DNA from: an uncultured Oscillospiraceae bacterium
GTDB taxonomy: Bacteria; Bacillota; Clostridia; Oscillospirales; Oscillospiraceae
DNA: 64,000 bases
Assembly (NCBI GenBank): GCA_947588605.1
Contig: CANPYK010000009.1
Coordinates: 1-64,000 of the forward strand
Reading direction: 5' to 3'
Shown here piece by piece: positions 1 through 8,399 of the stretch. Below the pieces are notes generated by a model that did no database searches, was not told the origin of the DNA, and was given only the letters and a program-made list of their open reading frames with translations. Position 1 is the stretch's first letter. The number at the start of each line of letters is the position of its first letter. A program made the translations under genes and the position numbers.

Positions 1-21
1 GGTTATTTTTCCACACAAAAA

Positions 22-77
22 CAGGGGCTGTGAAAAGCCGAGCTTATATCTGCTCTTTTTTCACAGCCCCTTTTTTT
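22..77. terminator. Bidirectional rho-independent terminator
   Basis: A GC-rich stem (AGGGGCTGTGAAAA paired with TTTTCACAGCCCCT) encloses a loop of about 20 nt and is followed by seven T on the plus strand. The other side is A-rich, so it could work in both directions. It probably ends a gene left of the window. The next 175 bases hold only the repeat element. Confidence 0.8.
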
Positions 78-222
78 ATACTAATATCTATTTAAAACAA
101 GCCATTCGCGACGGTCTTTTTCGCGTCAAGCGGCGTCAATACAGTATTCCCTGCGGCGTCTTCCAAGCCTTACGCGAAAAATCCTCGCCGCTCGGTGTCT
201 CCTTTTAAATAGATATTAGTAT
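78..222. repeat. MITE-like inverted-repeat element, copy 1 (about 145 bp)
   Basis: The ends are perfect inverted repeats, CTAATATCTATTTAAAA and its complement, each flanked outward by TA. The interior carries the subterminal motif GACGGTCTTTTTCGCG and the opposite-end motif CTCGCCGCTCGGTGTCT, shared with the other four copies. There is no coding capacity. The TA flanks suggest a Tc1/mariner/IS630-type non-autonomous element; this is inferred from the ends only. Confidence 0.8.
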
Positions 223-251
223 TATTTCGCGATGGCGGAGGGGGCAGCGAT

Positions 252-1274
252 ATGGGAAAGGACAGGAAAAAGGGCGGCGGGCTCTTTGACGACTTGTTCG
301 GCGGCTTTTTTGACTTCAACGGCGACGGCAGGACCGACATCGGCGAGGAGTGGGTCGCGCTTAAGATCCTCGAGGAGATCGACAGAGAGGAGAGGGAGCG
401 GGAGAAAGAGGATCGCTACACGCTCATTGACCCGTGGGACGAGTGGCGTTTCTACTGCCGCGACGGCTCGGAGTACGGTCTCGACCCTTACGCCTTTTCC
501 AGTGAGGCGCTTTACGAGGAGGCCCTGGAGGAGGCGGAGCGGAAGGCGGCCGAGGAGGCGGAGCGCCAGAGGTACGCCTGGCGCGAGACCTGCGATTTCA
601 ACAACTACGGCATCGACCCGGAGGATTTTGAGACCGAGGAGGCGTATAACGACGCCGTGGAGGAGCGCAAACGCTCCTGGGCGGAGTACCTTTCAGAGGA
701 TGTGCGGGAGCGGGCGGAGGAGCTGGGCGTCGATCCGGAGCTTTATATCGACGAGCAGGATTTCCTTTTTGAGCTTGAGCTGGCGGAGATTCGAATCCGT
801 CGTGCCGCCCTCGCGCCGGAACCGGGACCAAAAATTAACGCTTCGCTTGCCAAGGCCCTGGCCTCCGGACGGAAGACCGCCGTGCTGAACGCCCTGCGCA
901 AGGGCTTCCCGGACGCGAAGCTCTCGCTCGGCGTGCGGATCAGCATGGACCCCCTGGACGGGGCCGGCGAAAAGTGCGCCTATGTGCTGGAGCATATTCA
1001 AAACGAGGACGGGAAGTGGGTGCTGGCCTACACAAGCCAGGACGCCGCGGAAAAGGACGGCAGGGGCTCGGTCCTCACCGTCCCTCAGGAGATAGGCCTT
1101 CGCAGTATCGTCAGGATAAAAGGCATCGCCGGCGTCCTCTTTCGCTCCCGGAGCAGCTCCTTCTGCCTGGAGAAGCAGGAAATCGAAACCCTCCTGGCGG
1201 AGCTCCCCGTCCGGGGTTCCCCCTGGGATGCCATCTGCACAAGACGGACCGCCGCTGTGAGGGACATCCCCTAA
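252..1274 (+). CDS. Hypothetical protein with EF-hand-like loop and possible SseB-like C-terminal domain
   Basis: 340 aa, started at the ATG behind the purine-rich GGCGGAGGGGG. Near the N terminus the sequence DFNGDGRTDIGE fits the 12-residue EF-hand loop (D1, N3, D5, G6, D9, E12), after a Gly/Phe-rich stretch. The middle (about 40-190) is extremely acidic and charged, probably extended or helical. The C-terminal 120 residues (from about LAKALASGRKTAVLNALRKG) are the most conserved part in the paralogue at 11629 and resemble SseB-type domains only in general pattern. There is no signal peptide or membrane segment. It stands alone, boxed in by MITE-like repeats on both sides. The function is unknown. 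The calcium-binding suggestion rests on one loop, and the second half of an EF-hand pair is not visible. Confidence 0.8.
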   Translation: MGKDRKKGGGLFDDLFGGFFDFNGDGRTDIGEEWVALKILEEIDREEREREKEDRYTLIDPWDEWRFYCRDGSEYGLDPYAFSSEALYEEALEEAERKAAEEAERQRYAWRETCDFNNYGIDPEDFETEEAYNDAVEERKRSWAEYLSEDVRERAEELGVDPELYIDEQDFLFELELAEIRIRRAALAPEPGPKINASLAKALASGRKTAVLNALRKGFPDAKLSLGVRISMDPLDGAGEKCAYVLEHIQNEDGKWVLAYTSQDAAEKDGRGSVLTVPQEIGLRSIVRIKGIAGVLFRSRSSSFCLEKQEIETLLAELPVRGSPWDAICTRRTAAVRDIP

Positions 1275-1275
1275 G

Positions 1276-1356
1276 ACTAATATCTATTTAAAAGGAGACA
1301 CCGAGCGGCGCGAAAAAGACCGTCGCGAATGGTTTCTTTTAATTAGATATTCGTAT
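1276..1356. repeat. MITE-like element, copy 2, internally deleted (about 80 bp)
   Basis: The left end ACTAATATCTATTTAAAA matches the family TIR. The right end TTTTAATTAGATATTCGTAT has diverged. The interior keeps only the two subterminal motifs (GAGACACCGAGCGGCG and CGAAAAAGACCGTCGCGAATG) fused together. It sits two bases after the preceding stop codon. Confidence 0.7.
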
Positions 1357-1448
1357 TATATAGCAGGTAACGAAAAAAGCCCGGCTGGGAATGGCGTCTC
1401 AGCAGGGAATGGCATCTTTTCGCTTTTATAACTTTTCAAAATAAAATC

Positions 1449-1490
1449 ACCCCGTTTCCAATAAGAATTCGGAAACGGGGAAACTTTTTT
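1449..1490. terminator. Rho-independent terminator
   Basis: CCCCGTTTCC and GGAAACGGGG form a perfect 10-bp stem around a short loop, followed by AAACTTTTTT. It lies in a gene-free gap between two repeat copies. It is the likely end of the 252-1274 transcript. Confidence 0.65.
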
Positions 1491-1518
1491 GGTACGGTTA
1501 TTCATAGGGGACTTTGTA

Positions 1519-1679
1519 ATACTAATATCTAATTAAAATAAGACATTCGCGACGGTCTTTTTCGCGTCATGCTGCGTCAGCCGCCTTGGGAATACATACA
1601 GTATTCCCTGCGGCGTCTTCCTTGCCTGACACGAAAAATCCTCGCCGCTCGGTGTCTTCTTTTAAATAGATATTAGTAT
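1519..1679. repeat. MITE-like element, copy 3 (about 161 bp)
   Basis: The left end ATACTAATATCTAATTAAAA and right end TTTTAAATAGATATTAGTAT are near-perfect inverted repeats flanked by TA. The interior resembles copy 1 with an extra 15-20 bases (GCCGCCTTGGGAATAC region). It lies upstream of the ECF sigma operon, so it could supply or disturb promoter sequence there. Confidence 0.8.
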
Positions 1680-1821
1680 AAAAAAGCAGAAACCGGAAAA
1701 GGAAATATTTTCTGTTTCTCCAAATCTCTCGAAAAAAGTGAAAAAAGAATGTAAGATTATATCGTGATTTGCGAAGTCAATATAAAAATACCTTGGAAAG
1801 GCGGAGAAAGGGGGCGTGCGG

Positions 1822-2379
1822 ATGGAGGATGCGGTTTTGCTCAAAAAACTGCGTCACGATCCCGACGCGGGCATGGAGCTTCTGACGGAGCAGTACGCGG
1901 GACTGGTCTTCGGTGTGGTCCGGGGAAAGCTGCGCACGCCGCCCTTCAGCGGGGAGGACATCGAGGATTGCGTAGCGGATGTGTTTTTGGAGTTTTATGA
2001 CGGCCTTGCCCGGTTTGATCCCGCGAAGGGCAGCATCCGGGCGTGGCTGTGTATCATCGCCCGGAACCGGGCGGTGGACCGGGTGCGAAGGCGGTACGCC
2101 GGGCCGGACATGGTGTCCCTGGAGGACAGCCCGCTCCCGGCAGAGAAGGGCTCTCCGGAGGGGGAGGTCATCCGCCGGGAGGAGCGGGACCGAATGCTGG
2201 AAGAGCTGCGCAGATTGGATCCGGCGGACCGGGAGATCCTCTTCCGGAAATACACCCTGGCCCAGCCCTCCAGGGAGATCGCGGAGCGGATGGGCCTGAC
2301 GGTCTCCAACGTGGACACCCGCGCCCACCGGGCCATTGAAAAGCTGCGGAAGAGAATGGAGGGAACGGACAATGGATGA
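1822..2379 (+). CDS. ECF-type RNA polymerase sigma factor
   Basis: 185 aa. Region 2 (about 15-85) carries the expected D-VxDVFLEFYDGLxxFDPxKGSxRAWLxxIARNRAVDxxR pattern; residues 125-178 form a region 4 helix-turn-helix (DREILFRKYTLAQPSREIAERMGLT, then a recognition helix). This pattern is typical of small extracytoplasmic-function sigma factors that redirect RNA polymerase to envelope-stress genes. The ATG at 1822 sits 8 bases after AGGGGG and is preferred to the GTG at 1816, which would be only 2 bases away. Its stop overlaps the start of the next gene, so the two are translationally coupled. It probably drives its own operon (anti-sigma, lipoprotein, ABC transporter). Confidence 0.88.
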   Translation: MEDAVLLKKLRHDPDAGMELLTEQYAGLVFGVVRGKLRTPPFSGEDIEDCVADVFLEFYDGLARFDPAKGSIRAWLCIIARNRAVDRVRRRYAGPDMVSLEDSPLPAEKGSPEGEVIRREERDRMLEELRRLDPADREILFRKYTLAQPSREIAERMGLTVSNVDTRAHRAIEKLRKRMEGTDNG

Positions 2380-3004
2380 ACGGCTGACGGAAGTATTGGA
2401 CAGCCTCTCCCCGGCGGAGCTGGACGGGCTGATCGGGGACCTCCCCCTTCACGAGGAGCCGGACCGGGAGGCCCTGGAGCGCCTGCGGGCGCGGGTGCGC
2501 GGGGCCCGTCCGCGCCGGAGGCGCGGGAAAAGACTGCGCCGGGGGCTGGCCACAGTGGCGGCGGCGGTGCTGGCGGTGGTTTTGCTTGGAAACGCTGGGC
2601 TTTTCGCGACGGCGGCCCAGTGGGCCCAGTCCGTCCTGGGCCTGGAGGCCGCGCCCATCCAGGGCTTCCGGGAGGACGGCACGGCGGACTTTCACGACCG
2701 GCGGGTGGACGACACCGCCACCCGGACCCTCCTGGTCAGCGAGGAGACGGAGGGTGTCGAATACCGGGTGGAGCTCTCCGACTTGACCTTCGAGGAGCCC
2801 CGCCGGGGGCACTGGCAGACATCCCCCCACGCCTACATCTACCTCTATGTGGACGGCCGGACGGCGGACTCCGGGGAACTGCGAGAGGGGCAAGAGGTGG
2901 TCCTGGCGGGCGGGCCGGGCACCTGCCTCTTAGTGGTGGTATCCACGGTGCGGGCCGAGATCACCGGCACTGTCACCAGAATTTATGGGGAGGTGGGACC
3001 ATGA
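2372..3004 (+). CDS. Membrane-anchored putative anti-sigma factor
   Basis: 210 aa, starting with an ATG inside the last codons of the sigma factor gene (8-nt overlap). An N-terminal cytoplasmic segment of about 50 residues, rich in Glu/Leu and then in Arg, precedes one membrane helix at about 59-78 (ATVAAAVLAVVLLGNAGLF) and an extracytoplasmic domain of about 130 residues. This topology and position directly after an ECF sigma gene are the usual signs of a transmembrane anti-sigma factor. I see no zinc-binding HxxxCxxC motif, so it is not a ZAS-type anti-sigma. The extracytoplasmic part (GFREDGTADFHDRRVDD, YRVELSDLTFEEPRRG) resembles DUF4179-like domains in pattern only. Confidence 0.7.
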   Translation: MDERLTEVLDSLSPAELDGLIGDLPLHEEPDREALERLRARVRGARPRRRRGKRLRRGLATVAAAVLAVVLLGNAGLFATAAQWAQSVLGLEAAPIQGFREDGTADFHDRRVDDTATRTLLVSEETEGVEYRVELSDLTFEEPRRGHWQTSPHAYIYLYVDGRTADSGELREGQEVVLAGGPGTCLLVVVSTVRAEITGTVTRIYGEVGP

Positions 3005-4245
3005 GAAAGCGGATGTTGGCCCTGGCGGCGGCGTTGGCGCTGTGCGTTGCCGGGTGCTCCGGCGGGCAGAGGCCCAAGGGCGGCTTCCAGCCGGATTTCA
3101 CCACGGGCCTGGGCGCCCGGGTGGAGATGGCGGCGGTGGAGGATGGGTACTTCGCGGCGATCGATCATGAGGTGGCCTTCTATGTGGAGAAGTCCACACT
3201 GGACTACACCGTGTTCTGCGCGGACCCCACCTGCCAGCACCAGACCGGCACCTGCCTGGCCAAGCGCATCGGCGGCGCCGTGTACGCCACTCAGGTCTAC
3301 GACGGGGAGCTCTATTTCACGGGCGGGGAATACAATGTGGATATCCTTCAGGCGGTGAAGACCGACGGCACCGGTCTTAGGGACGTGCGCACGCTCTTCG
3401 ACCGGTCCAAGGACCGCTGGCCGGATGAGCAGCCCGGCAGCCATTTCCAATACGCCTACGCCATCCTGGACGTTCAGATCGTCTTCTGCCCCCGGTCCAG
3501 CGTGGTGTGCGTGTCGGGTATCGACGAGCCCATCGAGGACGCGAGGGTCCTCTTTTCCTACAACAGCGCCCATCCCCGGACGATCGACGGCTTCGAGGCC
3601 CACTGGGACGTGTGGGTGGACGGGGGGTGCTTCTACTACTGCGGCCTCAACTACCCCGGCGGGGAGATGAAGGGGTCCGCCAGCTGGCTTTTGTACCGGT
3701 ACGACCCCAAAACGGAGGAGAACGCCCTCATATGGCGGAGCGATGAGATGGCGGGGACCCACGCCATCAACGGCTGGTATCTGAAGGACGGGGTGTTCTA
3801 CTACTACGTGGTGCCCCAGAAGTACGAGGAGGTGGAGACCGGCCTCTATAGGTGCGACCTCAGCACCGGCGAGACCGTCCGGCTTTCAGACTGCCAGAGC
3901 GGCGACTGGGCGGAGTATGACAGCCAGTACATCTACCTCATCGACTACGACGCCGAGGCCATCACCGTGCTGTCATTGGAGACCGGGGCGGAGGTGACCG
4001 TTCTGGACCTGGAGGCCGCCCTCAGGGCGGACGGGCTGGACCTTCAGCACGGCGACGGCTTCTATGAGGATTTCAGCATCCCCGGCGCCGACGAGACGTA
4101 CCTCTTCGTCTATTGCGACAGCGTGGAGGACTCGGAGACCGGCCATACCTTCCATCCCCTCTACGCCGTGGAGAAGGAGCGGTTCCCGGAGGGGGTCTGG
4201 CACCAGGTCATTTTGTATGACTGGTATGATTTCAACACAGATTGA
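3001..4245 (+). CDS. Lipoprotein, probable beta-propeller-like sensor/unknown
   Basis: 414 aa. Signal peptide MRKRMLALAAALALCVAGC with lipobox VAGC, so it is lipid-anchored outside the membrane. The mature part has repeated short strands with Tyr/Trp-rich turns (for example YDGELYFTGGEY, VDGGCFYYCGLNYPGG, LKDGVFYYYV), the look of a DUF5050-like beta-propeller. A CADPTCQHQTGTC segment near residue 75-90 is a Cys pattern common in clostridial lipoproteins of this type. The start ATG overlaps the stop of the anti-sigma gene by 4 nt, so it belongs to the same operon. It may sense or chaperone the substrate of the ABC transporter encoded next; that role is inferred from position only. Confidence 0.75.
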   Translation: MRKRMLALAAALALCVAGCSGGQRPKGGFQPDFTTGLGARVEMAAVEDGYFAAIDHEVAFYVEKSTLDYTVFCADPTCQHQTGTCLAKRIGGAVYATQVYDGELYFTGGEYNVDILQAVKTDGTGLRDVRTLFDRSKDRWPDEQPGSHFQYAYAILDVQIVFCPRSSVVCVSGIDEPIEDARVLFSYNSAHPRTIDGFEAHWDVWVDGGCFYYCGLNYPGGEMKGSASWLLYRYDPKTEENALIWRSDEMAGTHAINGWYLKDGVFYYYVVPQKYEEVETGLYRCDLSTGETVRLSDCQSGDWAEYDSQYIYLIDYDAEAITVLSLETGAEVTVLDLEAALRADGLDLQHGDGFYEDFSIPGADETYLFVYCDSVEDSETGHTFHPLYAVEKERFPEGVWHQVILYDWYDFNTD

Positions 4246-4258
4246 GGGGGAAACGGAA

Positions 4259-5011
4259 ATGGAGAGCACTCACACGCTGACCCTGCGGGGCCTCACCAAA
4301 CGCTACGGGGACCTGACGGCCCTGGACCACGTGGACGTGACCTTCACGCCGGGGGTGTACGGCATTTTGGGTGCCAACGGCGCGGGGAAGTCCACCATGA
4401 TGAACCTGATCGCCGATACCCTCCGGCGGACGGAGGGGGAGATCCTCTTTGACGGCACGGACATTTTGAAGCTGGGCCGGGACTTCCGGGCAAGGCTGGG
4501 GTATATGCCCCAGCAGCAGGGCTTTTACGAGGCCATGACGGCGGACACCTTCCTGCACTATATGGCGGAGGTAAAGGCCATTCCCAAGAGGCAGGCGCGG
4601 GCGCAGATCGGGGAGATCCTGTCCACCCTGCATCTGTCGGACGTGCGGCACAAGCGGCTGTCCGGCTTCTCCGGCGGGATGCGCCAGCGGGTCCTGCTGG
4701 CCCAGGCTCTGCTGGGGGACCCGGCGGTGGTGATCCTGGACGAGCCCACCGCCGGCCTTGATCCCCAGGAGCGCATCCGCACCCGGGAGTACATAGCGCA
4801 GATCGCGCGGGACCGGATCGTGCTGCTGGCCACCCATGTGGTGCCGGACGTGGAGACCATCGCCGCGCAAATCATGCTCATGAAAAAAGGGAAGATCGTG
4901 GCCATGGACAGCCCCGCCGCGCTTCTCCGGGCCGTGGCGCCCTATGTGGCGGAGCCCGTCACCGGGCGGCTGAGCCTGGAGGACGTGTACCTCTACTATC
5001 TGGGGGACTGA
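4259..5011 (+). CDS. ABC transporter ATP-binding protein
   Basis: 250 aa. Walker A GANGAGKST at residues 38-46, signature LSGFSGGM at 134-141, Walker B VVILDEP at 157-163 and a switch histidine in LLATHVVPD. It belongs to the ABC-2 type (drug, lantibiotic or Na+ export) group by its CcmA-like pattern. The chosen ATG follows GAGGGGGAAACGG; longer upstream in-frame extensions would run inside the lipoprotein gene. It ends 2 bases before the permease start, so the two form one exporter powered from the cytoplasmic face. The transported compound cannot be told from the sequence. Confidence 0.92.
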   Translation: MESTHTLTLRGLTKRYGDLTALDHVDVTFTPGVYGILGANGAGKSTMMNLIADTLRRTEGEILFDGTDILKLGRDFRARLGYMPQQQGFYEAMTADTFLHYMAEVKAIPKRQARAQIGEILSTLHLSDVRHKRLSGFSGGMRQRVLLAQALLGDPAVVILDEPTAGLDPQERIRTREYIAQIARDRIVLLATHVVPDVETIAAQIMLMKKGKIVAMDSPAALLRAVAPYVAEPVTGRLSLEDVYLYYLGD

Positions 5012-5013
5012 CC

Positions 5014-7500
5014 ATGGGCGAACTGAAACGTGTGTTATTCTTCCGGGGCACGATCCTGGTGCTCCTCCTGGCGGCGGTAGTGAATCTGTTCCTTTTCAAC
5101 CGCCAACAGGAGGAGAACAACTGGGGCTTCCCCGCCCACAACGCCATACAGGAGCCGGTGGACGCCGATGCGGCCCGGGCGCTCTACAATGAGCTGGAGG
5201 CGCGGTACCGGAACGCGGACCCGGAGGCGGCCCTGGCGGAGGTCCGGCTTTTGGCCGGGGAGGCGGATCTGTACCGGGAGCTCCAGTCCAGCCTCCAATC
5301 CTGGGAGCTCTACGGGAAGGACGACCCCGACAACACCCAGTGGGTGCTGTACTATGAGGACGACTACGAGGAATACATGGAGCAGTGGCCGGAGGAGATG
5401 GAAAAGCTCCGCTCCGGCTGGGAGCCGGACTGGGAGGCCCTGAAAATACAGACCGAGGCGGCCTCCAAGCTGGAGGATCAGTTGACGCACCTGGTCGCAT
5501 ACAGGGATTACCCGGCTCAGGTCCAGGCGGCCAGTGAGCGGCTGAGTCGGTTCTCCATCTTCGGCAAGGAGGGCAGCTTCGCCCGCCGCAATCTGCAAAG
5601 GACGGCGGAGGACTTCGCCCCTCTGGAGGGCGCCCAATTGGCCCTGGGGCACGACGAGGCGTTGACGGCGCTGTTCTCCTATCCGCTGGCGGACTGGATC
5701 CTGGTGCTGGTGCTGGCTTACACCGCCATGGCCTTTCTGGACGAGCGGCAAAAGGGGCTCTGGCATATGCTCTACGCCGCCCCCGGCGGACGGACAAGGC
5801 TGGCCTTGCGGCGGGCGGCGGTCCTGGCGCTGGTCTCGCTGATGGCCACGGCGCTCCTGCACGGCGGCGTGCTGGTCCTGGGATTTATCCGGTACGGCGG
5901 CTGGGAGGATCTGGACCGGGCCGCCCAGTCTCTGCCCATTTTCAAGACCTTGCCTGTCGTTACGTCGGTGGGCGGGCTGTTGGTCCGGTATTTCCTCCTG
6001 CGGGCCGTCACGGCCTTCGTCATCGGCCTCCTGCTGTGGCTCCTGCTGTCCGCGGCCAACACCGGTGTCCGGTGGATGATCGTGGGGCTGGCGGCATTTC
6101 TGGCGGCGGAGTACGCCTGCTACACATATCTGCCGGACCAGAGCGTATTTCAGGTGCTGAAATACGGCAACATATTTTGCTGCATCGATCTGTCCGTGCT
6201 GTTCACCAGGTATGTGAATCTGGATGTGTTCGGCTGGCCTGTGAATATCCGGCGGCTGACGGAGGCGGGGTGTGTGCCTCTGGCGGCGGCGCTGGGGGCC
6301 GGGTGCGCGGCCCTCCAGGCAAACATGCGGCCTCGAAACCCGATTTCTCCCTTCGCCAGGTTGGGGCGCGCATGGAACGCCCTATGGGATAAGCTCCGGG
6401 GGAGGCTGCGCCTCACCTGGTTCGAGGCGTACAAGCTGTACGTCCTCCAGGGCGGGGTCCTGGTGCTGGCGGTGTTCCTGGTGCTCGTGGCCCGGTGCGA
6501 CATGGCGGCCCAGCCAAACCGGACCCAGGCGGAGGAGTACGCCCTGCGGCTCCAGGGGCCGCTGACGGAGGAGAAGCTGGAAGAGATCGACAGCGTCCGG
6601 CAGGAGATAGATGAACGGTACGACCTGGTCCTCCACGCCAGCGATCGTCTCCAGAGCGGCGAGATCGACTGGTATACCTTCTCCGACATCGTGTCCGACA
6701 ACACCAACATCACGGCGGAGCAGGTGGGCATCCGGCAGGTCCGGCTTCGGGCGGAGGAGCTGGCGGCCCGGGGGGAGGAGCTGGGCACTGACCTGTGGCT
6801 TCTGGACGAGACGCCCTACCAGTCCATATACGGCCCCGAGGCGTCGCCGCTCCGGTTGCGGTGGAACGTGCTGGTGCTGTTCGCGCTGTCCCTTCTGCTG
6901 GCGGGGACTATGGCCGCGGATCAGGCCGCCGGCCTCCGCTCCCTCCTGCGGGCCGGGGGCGGGGGACGGGGCGCGCTGCTTTTGCGGAAGTACCTTCTGG
7001 CCGGGTGCGGGGTGTTCCTGCTGTGGGCGGTCCCCACGGCGATGGAGCTGAAGACACTGATGGCCTCAGCGGACCCGGCCTCTTTGGCGGCGCCGGTGCA
7101 GTCCCTGGCCTTTTTGGAGGAATTCCCCCTGCCCGTATCCATCGGCCTGTTCCTGGCGGGGCTGTACCTCCTGCGCCTGCTGATCCTGCTGGCCCTGGGG
7201 TGCGGCGTGCTGTTCCTGTCCTCCCTGTTCCGCCGCCCGGAGCCTGCCTATGTCACCGCCTGCGCCGCCCTGGTGGTCCCCACAGTCCTGTGGACCTGGC
7301 TGGGCGTGGGGCCCCTGAAATTCCTGTCGGTCGGCAGAGCCGCCGACCTCATAGGCCTCCTTACGGAGCGCCAGGGACAGCCCGCCGCGGCGATGGTTGT
7401 AACCGCGGCCCTGTTGGCATTGGGAGCAATCTGCTGCTATGCCGCTTGGCGGCGTTGGCAGGGGCCGGGACAAAAGGAGCTCCGTGGCCACAGGGAATAG
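5014..7500 (+). CDS. Large ABC-2-like permease
   Basis: 828 aa. One N-terminal membrane helix (FRGTILVLLLAAVVNLFLF) is followed by an extracytoplasmic domain of about 190 residues, then a helix cluster (about 225-445). A second single helix (LQGGVLVLAVFLVLVARC, near 480), a second extracytoplasmic domain and a second helix cluster (about 615-815) follow. The two halves repeat the same layout, which suggests a fused internal duplication acting as the full permease of the ABC transporter. It is the last gene of the ECF operon. No terminator is obvious; a MITE begins 23 bases after the stop. Confidence 0.85.
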   Translation: MGELKRVLFFRGTILVLLLAAVVNLFLFNRQQEENNWGFPAHNAIQEPVDADAARALYNELEARYRNADPEAALAEVRLLAGEADLYRELQSSLQSWELYGKDDPDNTQWVLYYEDDYEEYMEQWPEEMEKLRSGWEPDWEALKIQTEAASKLEDQLTHLVAYRDYPAQVQAASERLSRFSIFGKEGSFARRNLQRTAEDFAPLEGAQLALGHDEALTALFSYPLADWILVLVLAYTAMAFLDERQKGLWHMLYAAPGGRTRLALRRAAVLALVSLMATALLHGGVLVLGFIRYGGWEDLDRAAQSLPIFKTLPVVTSVGGLLVRYFLLRAVTAFVIGLLLWLLLSAANTGVRWMIVGLAAFLAAEYACYTYLPDQSVFQVLKYGNIFCCIDLSVLFTRYVNLDVFGWPVNIRRLTEAGCVPLAAALGAGCAALQANMRPRNPISPFARLGRAWNALWDKLRGRLRLTWFEAYKLYVLQGGVLVLAVFLVLVARCDMAAQPNRTQAEEYALRLQGPLTEEKLEEIDSVRQEIDERYDLVLHASDRLQSGEIDWYTFSDIVSDNTNITAEQVGIRQVRLRAEELAARGEELGTDLWLLDETPYQSIYGPEASPLRLRWNVLVLFALSLLLAGTMAADQAAGLRSLLRAGGGGRGALLLRKYLLAGCGVFLLWAVPTAMELKTLMASADPASLAAPVQSLAFLEEFPLPVSIGLFLAGLYLLRLLILLALGCGVLFLSSLFRRPEPAYVTACAALVVPTVLWTWLGVGPLKFLSVGRAADLIGLLTERQGQPAAAMVVTAALLALGAICCYAAWRRWQGPGQKELRGHRE

Positions 7501-7523
7501 TGCCTCCTGATCCGGTTCACCTC

Positions 7524-7844
7524 ATACTAATATCTATTTAAAAGGAGACACCGAGCGGCGAGGATTTTTCGTGTCAGACAAGGAAGCCGCCGCAGGGAAT
7601 ACTGTATGTATTCCCAAGGCGGCTGACGCCCCCGGGGTCCCCGGCGGGCAAAGCCCGCTGGGGAGAGGAGGAGCGAACACAGCGCCTGACTGCGCCCGCA
7701 GGCGTGTTTCGAGGCCAACCGCCGCGCAGCGGCGGCTCTTGGGCCGAGATGGGCGACCAACGGGAGCCCGAAGCAAAGCGTGTTCAGCGACGACGACGCG
7801 AAAAAGACCGTCGCAAATGTCTTATTTTAATTAGATATTAGTAT
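7524..7844. repeat. Long MITE-like element, copy 4 (321 bp)
   Basis: The TIRs CTAATATCTATTTAAAA (left) and TTTTAATTAGATATTAG (right) are flanked by TA. The element is the same length as, and differs at only a few bases from, the copy at 25516-25836. The extra interior (about 7628-7795) contains GC-rich palindromes (CCGCCGCGCAGCGGCGG, GCGCCCGCAGGCG) and matches, in inverse orientation, the spacer after tRNA-Gln at 51884. Small ORFs inside lack ribosome sites and are not called. Confidence 0.85.
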
Positions 7845-8350
7845 AAGGATATCACGGTGAATGGTTTGCTTCCTCCGTGAGCTTCGTTTCCAGCCATGAG
7901 CTGTTTGTCGGGACCAGCGCCACGGAGTTTTCACCCAATGCCAACATGACCCGCGCCGACCTTGCCACCGTTCTCTGGAGGCTTGAAAGCAGCGTTGAGG
8001 CTGACGGCGGCACAGACTTCACCGACGTACCCAACAATGTCTACTACACCAACGCTGTGGAGTGGGCCAGCGTCAACCACGTCATCGAGGGCACGGCCCC
8101 TGGCATCTTTGCCCCGGTCAACAACGTGACACGTCAGGAGATGGTCACGATGATCTATCGGTATGTCCAAGCCCTCGGCATGGATACCGGCGATACCACA
8201 ACATATTTTCAGGGACCGGACACCGGACGGGGGCACGAGCTCATGAGGCTCTGGATCCTACAGCCGCGGGAGGTGTATGACCTCATCGACTCCGCCGGGG
8301 TGTACCGCTTCGACGGGGCGAATTTCCGATATGAGCGTGGCACACGATGA
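7845..8350 (+). pseudogene. SLH-domain protein fragment, 5' end missing at MITE
   Basis: The reading frame runs from the right edge of the MITE, where the next in-frame upstream codon is a stop. The readable protein shows S-layer-homology repeats: WFASSVSFVSSHELFVGTSA, TEFSPNANMTRADLATVLWR, then VNHVIEGTAPGIFAPVNN and VTRQEMVTMIYRY. SLH domains bind secondary cell-wall polymer. The first repeat lacks its beginning, there is no signal peptide, and the reading after about GMDTGDTTTYF no longer looks like SLH, so the 3' part is also decayed or fused. Any internal ATG or GTG start would give a cytoplasmic fragment. This is the relic of a surface protein, truncated next to the MITE. Confidence 0.7.
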
Positions 8351-8399
8351 ATTGGAGGCACCGGCGGCCGGATATGAGGTGGACAGAGCTTCGCTCGAC

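Noticed and set aside
7571..7834. 87-codon frame found identically in both 321-bp MITE copies
   Set aside because: Lies across palindromes and TIR, no ribosome site, Arg/Ala/Pro-rich composition; conserved only because the DNA is duplicated.
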